From Actinomycetota bacterium (GTDB lineage: Bacteria > Actinomycetota > Actinomycetes > S36-B12): a DNA stretch of 5,548 bases. Each line of letters starts with the position of its first letter. Position 1 is the stretch's first letter. A program made the position numbers and the translations under genes. This document shows, in pieces, positions 1-5,548 of this stretch. A model generated the notes under the pieces. That model was not told the DNA's origin. It searched no databases and was given only the letters and a program-made list of their open reading frames with translations. The DNA is taken from positions 1 through 5,548 of the forward strand of contig DNXA01000127.1 of assembly GCA_003506065.1 (NCBI GenBank), given 5' to 3'.

Positions 1-1314
1 CTGCCGGATTCAGCGGTGGTCTGCTCGTGCAACAACATCAGTAAAGGCGAGATCACCTGCGCAGTCGTGGAGAAGGACGCGTGTGATGTTGCGGCAGTGA
101 AGGCATGCACCAGAGCGGGCACAAGTTGCGGTTCGTGTGTGCCGATGATCCAGTCACTCGTGCATTCAACCCTGGAACGCCAGGGTATTGCCGTCGACAA
201 GTCCTTGTGCGAGCACTTCTCCTACACGCGCAGGGAGCTGTTCGACATCATCCGTGTGCGTCAATTCACGCGTTTCTCACAGATCATTCGCGAGATCGGC
301 CAAGGCGGTGGTTGCGATATCTGCAAGCCGGTCATCGCATCGATCCTGAGCACCCAGGCACCCGCTCACGTTCTTGAGGGGGAGAACGCAACTCTGCAGG
401 ACACCAATGACCACGTTATGGCGAACCTTCAGCGCAATGGGACGTACTCAGTTGTTCCGCGCCTTCCAGGCGGCGAAGTGACACCGGAAGGTCTGATTGC
501 CATCGGCGAGATCGCGCGCGATTTCAAGCTGTACACGAAGGTCACCGGTGGGCAGCGCATTGACATGTTCGGCGCTCGACTGGATGAACTGCCCGAGATC
601 TGGCGACGACTGGTAGCGCACGGCTTCGAGAGCGGTCACGCCTACGGAAAGAGTCTGCGCACGGTGAAGAGCTGTGTCGGATCAGACTGGTGCCGATACG
701 GGGTGCAGGATTCCGTCGGCCTGGCAGTGGAGCTCGAGCTTCGCTATCGCGGCTTGCGTTCCCCGCACAAGTTGAAGTCCGCTGTCAGCGGATGTGCCCG
801 CGAATGCGCAGAGGCACAGAGCAAGGACTTCGGGATCATCGCGACAGAGCAGGGCTGGAACCTCTACGTGGGAGGCAACGGTGGCATGCGGCCCCGACAT
901 GCCGATCTCCTCGCATCTGATCTGGACACCGCGACACTCATTCGCTACATCGATCGATACCTGATGTATTACATCCGCACTGCAGAGCGGCTGCAGCGGA
1001 CTTCCGTCTGGCTGGAATCGCTGACGTCAGCTGAAGAGTCGGGATTGGCGCATCTGCGCAAGGTCATCGTTGATGACGAACTCGGACTGGGCGATGAACT
1101 CGAGGCAGACATGGCACGGCACGTCGGCAGCTATGCGGACGAATGGGCGCAGACCCTTGAGGATCCCGAGAAACTGGCTCGCTTCCGCACTTTCCTCAAC
1201 TCTGAGGAGAACGCTGATCCGCTGATCCAATACGTGCCCAACAGAGCGCAACATCGGCCTGCGGTGGTCAATGTTGAAATCTCCAGCCGTGATCTCACCG
1301 AGGTGGGCGCATGA
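1..1314 (+). CDS. nirB: Assimilatory nitrite reductase [NAD(P)H] large subunit, C-terminal part (5' end outside window)
   Basis: NirB reduces nitrite to ammonia in the cytoplasm with electrons from NAD(P)H passed through FAD, Fe-S and siroheme. The frame is open from base 1, so the start and the N-terminal FAD/NAD domain lie upstream; about 437 of the usual roughly 840 residues are present. In order I see a BFD-like [2Fe-2S] domain with CSC (bases 22-30) and CGSC (127-138), then a second BFD-like repeat with LCEHF (205-219) and CDIC (313-324). These are followed by the ferredoxin-like half domain and the siroheme/[4Fe-4S] domain. The four cluster cysteines are in CVGSDWC (673-693, C-x5-C) and CAREC (793-807, C-x3-C), with YVGGNGGM and RPRHADL following. 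The ligand cysteines are intact, so the visible part looks functional. The TGA overlaps the nirD ATG (ATGA). A sulfite reductase is unlikely, given the paired BFD repeats and adjacent nirD. Confidence 0.96.
   Translation: MPDSAVVCSCNNISKGEITCAVVEKDACDVAAVKACTRAGTSCGSCVPMIQSLVHSTLERQGIAVDKSLCEHFSYTRRELFDIIRVRQFTRFSQIIREIGQGGGCDICKPVIASILSTQAPAHVLEGENATLQDTNDHVMANLQRNGTYSVVPRLPGGEVTPEGLIAIGEIARDFKLYTKVTGGQRIDMFGARLDELPEIWRRLVAHGFESGHAYGKSLRTVKSCVGSDWCRYGVQDSVGLAVELELRYRGLRSPHKLKSAVSGCARECAEAQSKDFGIIATEQGWNLYVGGNGGMRPRHADLLASDLDTATLIRYIDRYLMYYIRTAERLQRTSVWLESLTSAEESGLAHLRKVIVDDELGLGDELEADMARHVGSYADEWAQTLEDPEKLARFRTFLNSEENADPLIQYVPNRAQHRPAVVNVEISSRDLTEVGA
1300..1305 (+). promoter_or_regulatory. 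Ribosome binding site of nirD
   Basis: GAGGTG lies inside the last codons of nirB and ends 5 bases before the nirD ATG at 1311. It matches six bases of the GGAGGTG complement of the 16S rRNA tail. It fixes the nirD start and means nirD can initiate on its own as well as by coupling to nirB. Confidence 0.6.
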
Positions 1315-1646
1315 GCGCGGACTGGAGCCGAATCTGCACCTTGGCTGAAATCCTTCCGGAGCGCGGTGCGGCGTGCCTGGTCGACGGGCATCAGATAGCG
1401 CTCTTTCGAATTGAGGAGGACACTGTCCTCGCAGTGGGAAACTTCGACCCCTTCGCGCACGCTAACGTGATCAGTAGAGGAATCGTCGGCACCCAGGAAG
1501 GACGGTGGTTTGTGGCCAGCCCTATGTACAAGCACCGCTTTGACCTGCGCACCGGCTCCTGTCACGACTATGCCGAAGTGTGTCTGCCTGTTTTCCCCGT
1601 GCGCGTGGACGCAGGTGTGGTGTACGTGGCTGTACCTGAGGAGTGA
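1311..1646 (+). CDS. nirD: Nitrite reductase [NAD(P)H] small subunit NirD
   Basis: NirD is the small partner of NirB in cytoplasmic nitrite reductase. The predicted protein is 111 residues, close to the family's usual 105-115, and has the Rieske-like fold signature of NirD. The block NFDPFAHAN (residues 44-52) precedes the SRGIVG segment, followed by WFVASPMYKHRFDLRTG and, near the end, LPVFPVRVDAGVVYVAV. The positions that carry Cys and His ligands in true Rieske proteins are replaced (for example Ser70 and Tyr73 in SPMYKHRF), as is normal for NirD, so no [2Fe-2S] cluster is expected. The ATG start has a good Shine-Dalgarno and overlaps the nirB stop by 4 bases, indicating translational coupling and 1:1 production. 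The stop overlaps the next gene's GTG. The call rests on sequence blocks and the nirB neighbour and is secure. Confidence 0.95.
   Translation: MSADWSRICTLAEILPERGAACLVDGHQIALFRIEEDTVLAVGNFDPFAHANVISRGIVGTQEGRWFVASPMYKHRFDLRTGSCHDYAEVCLPVFPVRVDAGVVYVAVPEE
1638..1643 (+). promoter_or_regulatory. Ribosome binding site for the NnaR-like gene; leaves its start ambiguous
   Basis: GAGGAG at the very end of nirD is a strong purine-rich match to the 16S rRNA tail. It runs into the GTG at 1643 with no spacer, but sits 5 bases before an in-frame TTG at 1649. Spacing therefore favours TTG 1649, whereas the 4-base GTGA overlap style seen at bioF and bioD favours GTG 1643. The two options differ by two residues. 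Confidence 0.5.
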
Positions 1647-2755
1647 ATTTGAGCACCTCTGCCCCGCTTCAGGGGTATCGCGTGGGGGTCACGGCCGAAC
1701 GACGTCGGGAAGAGATTTCCGCGGTGCTGACGCGCCGTGGGGCAAGCGTGATGGTTGGCTCGGCGCTCAGGCTCATCCCACTCGTCGATGACGATGTGCT
1801 GCGCGAGCGAACTCATGAGTGTGTCGTGACCCCCTGCGAGGTCCTGGTTGTCACAACCGGCATCGGTTTTCGAGGGTGGATGGATGCGGCCGATGCGTGG
1901 GGGATGGGCAACGCCCTTCGGCGCAGCCTGACGGGAAGTCGCATCCTGGCCCGTGGGCCCAAGGCCACAGGAGCGATTCGCTCAGCCGGTCTGCGGGAAG
2001 AGTGGACCGCGCCGTCGGAGAGCACGGATGAGGTTGTACGCGCCCTTCTTGAGGACGGTGTTGAGGGAGTGCGGATCGGCATTCAGTTGCACGGACTGCC
2101 AATTGTTGAGCTCAAGGCCGAGTTGGAGGCGGCCGGCGGCATCGTGGTGGAGATTCCCGTCTACCGCTGGGATTTCCCTGATGACGTTGCACCTTTGGAT
2201 CGACTCATTCGCGATTGCGCCAGCGGTGCGTTGGATGCGGTGGTGTTCACAAGCGCGCTCGCCGTCGCCGCGCTGCTTGAGCGTGCGACTGAACTGTCCC
2301 TGCGCGAGCAGGTCCTTGCTGCCTTTCGTGACACCAGGCCTTGGGCTTGCTGTGTTGGCCCCGTCACCGCCGCCGAATTTCTGCGAGCGGATGTGCCAGT
2401 GATGATGCCTGAGCGCGCTCGCCTTGGTGATCTGCTGCGCATGGTGAGCCTGCAACTGCCCCTGCGCATGGATCAGGTGCTGGAACTTGGTCCTTATCGG
2501 ATGACTCTCCGCCACGACGGCTACCTGCTCGATGATGAGTTTGTGGCCGTCTCGGACACGCCAATGGCGATCTTTCGCGAACTTGCTCGTCGCCCTGGCG
2601 AACTTGTCACCCGCGCGCGCCTCCTCGAACTGCTGCCCGAGGCAACGAACGACAACGCCCTTGAGACGGCCATGACCCGATTGCGCACCAAACTGCCATC
2701 ACGCCAGATGGTCAAAACGGTGGTCAAGCGCGGGTACCGCCTTGAACAGCCCTGA
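1643..2755 (+). CDS. nnaR: NnaR-like transcriptional regulator: uroporphyrinogen-III synthase-like domain fused to an OmpR-type winged helix
   Basis: The predicted protein has 370 residues in two parts. Residues about 10-265 form a HemD-like (uroporphyrinogen-III synthase) domain: VVTTGIGFRGW, ARGPKATGAIRSAG, QLHGLPIVEL (His150 region), PVYRWDFPDDVAPLDRLI (Tyr174-Trp176 region), VVFTSALAVAALL (Phe202 region) and CVGPVTAAEF (Cys237 region). Residues about 280-370 form an OmpR/PhoB-type DNA-binding winged helix: PMAIFRELARRPGELVTRARLLELLP, a likely recognition helix ALETAMTRLRTKL (339-351), and the wing KTVVKRGYRL. There is no receiver domain. In Streptomyces and Mycobacterium, NnaR proteins of this layout control nitrate/nitrite assimilation genes together with GlnR. 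Position directly after nirD, with a 4-base overlap, supports that role by inference. It could retain synthase activity or simply bind a tetrapyrrole-like ligand; sequence cannot decide. GTG 1643 is used; TTG 1649 is the alternative. Confidence 0.87.
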   Translation: MNLSTSAPLQGYRVGVTAERRREEISAVLTRRGASVMVGSALRLIPLVDDDVLRERTHECVVTPCEVLVVTTGIGFRGWMDAADAWGMGNALRRSLTGSRILARGPKATGAIRSAGLREEWTAPSESTDEVVRALLEDGVEGVRIGIQLHGLPIVELKAELEAAGGIVVEIPVYRWDFPDDVAPLDRLIRDCASGALDAVVFTSALAVAALLERATELSLREQVLAAFRDTRPWACCVGPVTAAEFLRADVPVMMPERARLGDLLRMVSLQLPLRMDQVLELGPYRMTLRHDGYLLDDEFVAVSDTPMAIFRELARRPGELVTRARLLELLPEATNDNALETAMTRLRTKLPSRQMVKTVVKRGYRLEQP

Positions 2756-2773
2756 GCCAGATTGCGGTTCTCG

Positions 2774-2816
2774 GACCTGCAATCATCGCTTTTGATGACT
2801 CCCATCGAAGCAGGTC
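2774..2816 (+). repeat. Nested inverted repeats around the bioA start
   Basis: GACCTGC (2774-2780) and GCAGGTC (2810-2816) are a perfect 7-base inverted repeat. Inside it, TCATC (2783-2787) and GATGA (2794-2798) form a 5-bp stem with a 6-base loop that would pair over the likely bioA ATG at 2795. As RNA this could hide the start, but both repeats are short, the outer spacer is 29 bases and there is no U-tract, so it is not a terminator. It may be chance. Confidence 0.25.
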
Positions 2817-4117
2817 AACGAGATCTGGGTGCCGAGCTGCTGGCTTTCGATGCAGCGCATATCTGGCATCCATACTCGAGCCTTCCTGGCGCTATGCCGC
2901 TGCTTGTCGATTCCGCAGACGGCGTTCGCCTCAACCTGCTCGATGGTCGCCAACTGATCGATGCCATGTCCTCCTGGTGGGCGGCCATTCATGGCTATCG
3001 CAATCCAGTTCTGGATGCGGCGGTGACTGAGCAGCTGGGCAAAATGAGCCACGTGATGTTCGGCGGGCTCACGCATGCGCCTGCAGTGCTGCTTGCGCAA
3101 CGACTGATAGAGATCACTCCTGCACGCCTGACGCGAGTGTTCTTCAGTGATTCAGGGTCGGTTGCAGTCGAGGTGGCAGCGAAGATGGCCTTGCAGTACT
3201 GGGTTTCGCGCGGGCAGCCAGCCAAGCGCCGGCTCATGACTTGGCGTGGCGGCTATCACGGAGACACCTTGCACCCGATGAGCGTGTGCGATCCGGAGTC
3301 AGGAATGCATGCGCTGTGGCGCGGCACTCTCCCCGAGCAGGTGTTCGTTGACGGACCGCCAACTGGGGTTGCGGCGGCGCTCGATCAGGCATACATCGCA
3401 TCCTGGGATGAAGCGCTCGCTGAGCATGCACACGAAGTGGCGGCGATCATCGTGGAGCCACTTGTGCAGGGGGCAGGCGGAATGACCTTCCACAACCCCG
3501 GCTACCTGAGCGCATTGCGTGAACTCGCCGATCGCCATGACGTGCTGTTGATCTTCGACGAGATCGCAACTGGCTTTGGGCGCACGGGCACGCTGTTTGC
3601 CGCTGATCGTGCAGAGGCAAGCCCAGACATCATGTGTCTTGGAAAGGCCTTGACTGGGGGGTACCTGTCGATGGCAGCAACCCTGTGCAGCAGCGACATC
3701 GCCGAGCAGATTTCGGCGGGGCAGGTCCCAGTGCTGGCGCACGGCCCAACGTTCATGGCCAACCCGCTCGCCGCTGCAGTCTCACTGGCTTCCATCGACC
3801 TGCTGCTAGGACACGACTGGGCCTGCGAGGTTGGGCGCATCGAGAACGCGCTTGCCACTGGCCTTGATTCGCTTGCCGCCCACCCCGCAGTCAAGGATGT
3901 GCGCGTGCTGGGCGCTATTGGAGTGGTGCAACTCCATGAGCCTGTCGACGTTGGTGCGGCGACAGAGGCTGCAGTCAATGCTGGCGTTTGGATCAGGCCA
4001 TTCAACGATTTGATCTACACGATGCCGCCCTATATCTCGTCCGACAACGAAGTAGCGCAGATCTGTGCAGCAATTGCAGCCGCAGTCGACAGTCAACCGA
4101 CCATGAGTTCGGTGTGA
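2795..4117 (+). CDS. bioA: Adenosylmethionine-8-amino-7-oxononanoate aminotransferase (DAPA synthase)
   Basis: BioA is a PLP enzyme that transfers the amino group of S-adenosylmethionine to 8-amino-7-oxononanoate, giving 7,8-diaminopelargonate for biotin. With ATG 2795 the protein has 440 residues, the usual length. Family motifs run in order: HIWHPYSS (Tyr27), [81 protein letters not shown] (cofactor Asp255), [12 protein letters not shown] (Schiff-base Lys284), [10 protein letters not shown] and [16 protein letters not shown] (substrate Arg401). These line up with E. coli Tyr17, Asp245, Lys274 and Arg391 at a constant offset of 10. The Trp pair and SAM-type motifs set it apart from other class III aminotransferases. 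An in-frame TTG at 2762 would add 11 residues; neither start has a clear Shine-Dalgarno, and the ATG fits the family length better. The stop overlaps bioF (GTGA). Confidence 0.96.
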   Translation: MTPIEAGQRDLGAELLAFDAAHIWHPYSSLPGAMPLLVDSADGVRLNLLDGRQLIDAMSSWWAAIHGYRNPVLDAAVTEQLGKMSHVMFGGLTHAPAVLLAQRLIEITPARLTRVFFSDSGSVAVEVAAKMALQYWVSRGQPAKRRLMTWRGGYHGDTLHPMSVCDPESGMHALWRGTLPEQVFVDGPPTGVAAALDQAYIASWDEALAEHAHEVAAIIVEPLVQGAGGMTFHNPGYLSALRELADRHDVLLIFDEIATGFGRTGTLFAADRAEASPDIMCLGKALTGGYLSMAATLCSSDIAEQISAGQVPVLAHGPTFMANPLAAAVSLASIDLLLGHDWACEVGRIENALATGLDSLAAHPAVKDVRVLGAIGVVQLHEPVDVGAATEAAVNAGVWIRPFNDLIYTMPPYISSDNEVAQICAAIAAAVDSQPTMSSV

Positions 4118-5241
4118 AGTCCGAGGATCCGCTCGGCTGGTTGGAGCAGAAGTCCGAACGTCGCATCCGAGCCGGATTGCAACGCGAGCTTTCTCCGCGG
4201 GCTGAGCAGGTGCCATGGGTGGATTTCGCCTCGAATGACTATCTGAAGCTGGCCAAGGATCCCCGGGTCATCGCCGGTGCCGTGAGCGCCGCTGAAAGAT
4301 GGGGGACTGGTGCCACCGGCTCTCGGCTGGTCACCGGCACCACTGAACTGCATGCTGAACTCGAAGAAGCCCTCGCTGATCTGACTGGAACGCCGAGTGC
4401 GCTCGTATTCTCCTCTGGCTATCTGGCGAATCTTGGGGTGCTGGCTGCTCTGGGTGGTCGCGATTGCGTCATCATCGCCGATGGCGGCAACCATGCTTCA
4501 CTGATCGATGGATGCAAGCTGTCCAACGCGCGAGTCGTGACTGTTGAGCATGGCGATGCACTGGCTGTCGAGAAGGCCTTGATCGACCGCGCTGAATCAC
4601 GAGCACTTGTCGTCGTCGATGCAATCAACTCGGTGCTCGGGGATTTGCTTCCACTTGCGAGGTGGCACGAGATATCGCGCGCGCACGGAGCGATATTGGT
4701 GATTGATGATGCGCATGGCATTGGTGTGCGAGGCCAGGGCCGGGGTTCAACGTGGGAGGCGGGTATCGCTGCGGAACCTGATGTCGTCGTGACCGTGACA
4801 CTGTCCAAATCCCTTGGTTCGCAGGGCGGAGCGGTGTTGGGTGATGCGCGCGTGATTGATCATGTGCTGAACACGGCACGGCCATTCATCTTCGACACTG
4901 GCCTGAGCCCCTCGTCCGCGGGTGCGGCTTTGGTTGCGACGCAGATAATTCGTGAGCAGCCGGAGATGGCAACAGCGCTGCTCGCACGAGCTGCGGGAAT
5001 CGCTCACGCACTGGGCGTGGCAGCCACCGATGCTGCGATCCTGTCGTGGACTGTCGGTGGTGCACAGGAGGCCCTGGACCTGGCCGATGCACTGGGTGAT
5101 CGTGGTGTTCGAGTCGGCTGCTTCCGTCCGCCTTCTGTTGCGATCGGCTCGGCAGGGCTGCGCATCACTGCGAATCGTCACCACACTGACGCGGATGTCG
5201 AACTGCTCGCCCGCAGCCTGCAGCAGCTGGCGACCGCGTGA
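4114..5241 (+). CDS. bioF: 8-amino-7-oxononanoate synthase
   Basis: BioF is a PLP-dependent alpha-oxoamine synthase that condenses pimeloyl thioester with L-alanine to make 8-amino-7-oxononanoate, the substrate of BioA. The predicted protein has 375 residues (E. coli 384). Key features are [10 protein letters not shown] near the N terminus, [36 protein letters not shown] (His127, stacks on PLP), [17 protein letters not shown] (Asp198, His201), [15 protein letters not shown] (Schiff-base Lys232), [11 protein letters not shown] and VGCFRPPSV. These match E. coli His133, Asp204, His207 and Lys236. The usual F-S-x-D-G-D block appears here as NSVLGD (Ser173 kept, the Asp replaced by Leu175), an oddity. 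GTG 4114 is chosen because it gives a GTGA overlap with bioA and places [14 protein letters not shown] at the N terminus as in relatives; the open frame upstream lies inside bioA. Relatives such as glycine C-acetyltransferase are possible by fold, but bioA and bioD flanking it decide the call. Confidence 0.95.
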   Translation: MKSEDPLGWLEQKSERRIRAGLQRELSPRAEQVPWVDFASNDYLKLAKDPRVIAGAVSAAERWGTGATGSRLVTGTTELHAELEEALADLTGTPSALVFSSGYLANLGVLAALGGRDCVIIADGGNHASLIDGCKLSNARVVTVEHGDALAVEKALIDRAESRALVVVDAINSVLGDLLPLARWHEISRAHGAILVIDDAHGIGVRGQGRGSTWEAGIAAEPDVVVTVTLSKSLGSQGGAVLGDARVIDHVLNTARPFIFDTGLSPSSAGAALVATQIIREQPEMATALLARAAGIAHALGVAATDAAILSWTVGGAQEALDLADALGDRGVRVGCFRPPSVAIGSAGLRITANRHHTDADVELLARSLQQLATA

Positions 5242-5548
5242 AGCTCATCGTGGTCTCCGGCTCGGGTACCGATTCCGGGAAGACTGTCACTGCTTCAGCC
5301 CTTGCCGCGTGTGCACTGGCAGGCGGACAGCGAGTGACGGTGATCAAGCCCGTGCAGACGGGAGTGGGCGCAGATGATCTGGGGGATGCCGAGGTCGTAA
5401 GGGCCCTGACTGGGCTGTCCGATGTTCATGAACTCGCTAGATTTGCCGAACCTCTGGCACCTGGCACTGCAGCGCGACGGTTGGGCCAGCCCGGTCCCCA
5501 GATTGGTGCACTTGCTGACCGGATCCTGACCTTTCAGGATTGCGATCG
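5238..5548 (+). CDS. bioD: ATP-dependent dethiobiotin synthetase, N-terminal part (3' end outside window)
   Basis: BioD closes the ureido ring of dethiobiotin from 7,8-diaminopelargonate, CO2 and ATP. About 103 of the usual 220-230 residues are visible, with no stop before the window ends. The start GTG at 5238 overlaps the bioF TGA (GTGA), and no strong Shine-Dalgarno is seen, so translation is probably coupled. The N terminus reads VVSGSGTDSGKTVTASALAA: the BioD form of the P-loop (Gly8, five residues, Gly14-Lys15-Thr16), with Thr11 also present. VIKPVQTG places the catalytic Lys at position 37, the same number as in E. coli. LARFAEPLAPGTAARRLG follows, the block before the substrate-loop region. 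Ser13 occupies a P-loop position usually filled by Val. The family identity is clear despite truncation. Confidence 0.93.
   Translation, partial: MKLIVVSGSGTDSGKTVTASALAACALAGGQRVTVIKPVQTGVGADDLGDAEVVRALTGLSDVHELARFAEPLAPGTAARRLGQPGPQIGALADRILTFQDCD

Noticed and set aside
1311..1646. NirD as a cluster-binding Rieske protein
   Set aside because: The Cys/His ligand positions are replaced (for example Ser70 and Tyr73), as is standard in NirD.
1982..2515. Long open frame on the - strand inside the NnaR-like gene
   Set aside because: It is a high-G+C antisense shadow; its translation has no recognisable motif, and the + strand frame has clear domains.
1643..2755. Calling the third gene a two-component response regulator
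   Set aside because: The C terminus is OmpR-like, but there is no receiver domain or phospho-acceptor Asp pocket; the N-terminal domain is HemD-like.
2744..2770. GAAC (2744-2747) and GTTC (2767-2770) near the bioA start as a possible biotin-regulator (BioQ-type) operator
   Set aside because: The half-sites are only 4 bases and 19 bases apart; a BioQ-type palindrome needs longer arms with a short spacer, and the first arm lies inside the regulator's coding region.
2753..2800. Rho-independent terminator between the regulator and bioA
   Set aside because: The inverted repeats here are short, not G+C-rich hairpins, and are not followed by a T-run.
3502..4005. Long open frame on the - strand inside bioA
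   Set aside because: Low-complexity Ser/Ala-rich translation fully inside a well-conserved gene; no start signal or family match seen.
3988..4113. N-terminal extension of bioF upstream of GTG 4114
   Set aside because: The open frame continues into bioA, but the extra residues do not resemble a BioF N terminus and would overlap bioA by over 100 bases.

Overview
This window is a compact, single-strand stretch of a high-G+C chromosome. It reads most like an actinobacterium. The strongest pointer is the third gene, a uroporphyrinogen-III-synthase-like domain fused to an OmpR-type winged helix, which is the architecture of the actinobacterial nitrate/nitrite regulator NnaR. The biotin proteins also resemble mycobacterial ones (BioA with [25 protein letters not shown] and [10 protein letters not shown]; BioF with [11 protein letters not shown] and GCFRPP). 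No species can be named from the sequence alone.

Layout, all on the + strand: 1-1314 is the C-terminal half of the assimilatory nitrite reductase large subunit (nirB, 5' end outside the window); 1311-1646 is the small subunit (nirD); 1643-2755 is the NnaR-like regulator; 2795-4117 is bioA; 4114-5241 is bioF; 5238 to the window end is the N-terminal part of bioD. Four junctions are 4-base stop/start overlaps: ATGA at nirB/nirD and GTGA at nirD/regulator, bioA/bioF and bioF/bioD. The only gap is 39 bases, before bioA. There is no stretch of 300 bases without a gene. I see no RNA gene, mobile element, CRISPR array or rho-independent terminator.

Two functions sit side by side. NirBD reduces nitrite to ammonia with NADH, using siroheme and iron-sulfur centres. 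The adjacent regulator has a domain derived from tetrapyrrole synthesis, so it may sense a tetrapyrrole-related or nitrite-linked signal and act on nir genes. BioA, BioF and BioD carry out the pelargonyl to dethiobiotin part of biotin synthesis (BioF, then BioA, then BioD). bioB is not in the window. Nothing visible separates the nir group from the bio group transcriptionally, so a single mRNA is possible but unproven.

I find no clearly new system here. The most interesting points are the fused regulator locked to nirD, the abutting nitrite and biotin genes, and some small departures from consensus in BioF and BioD.
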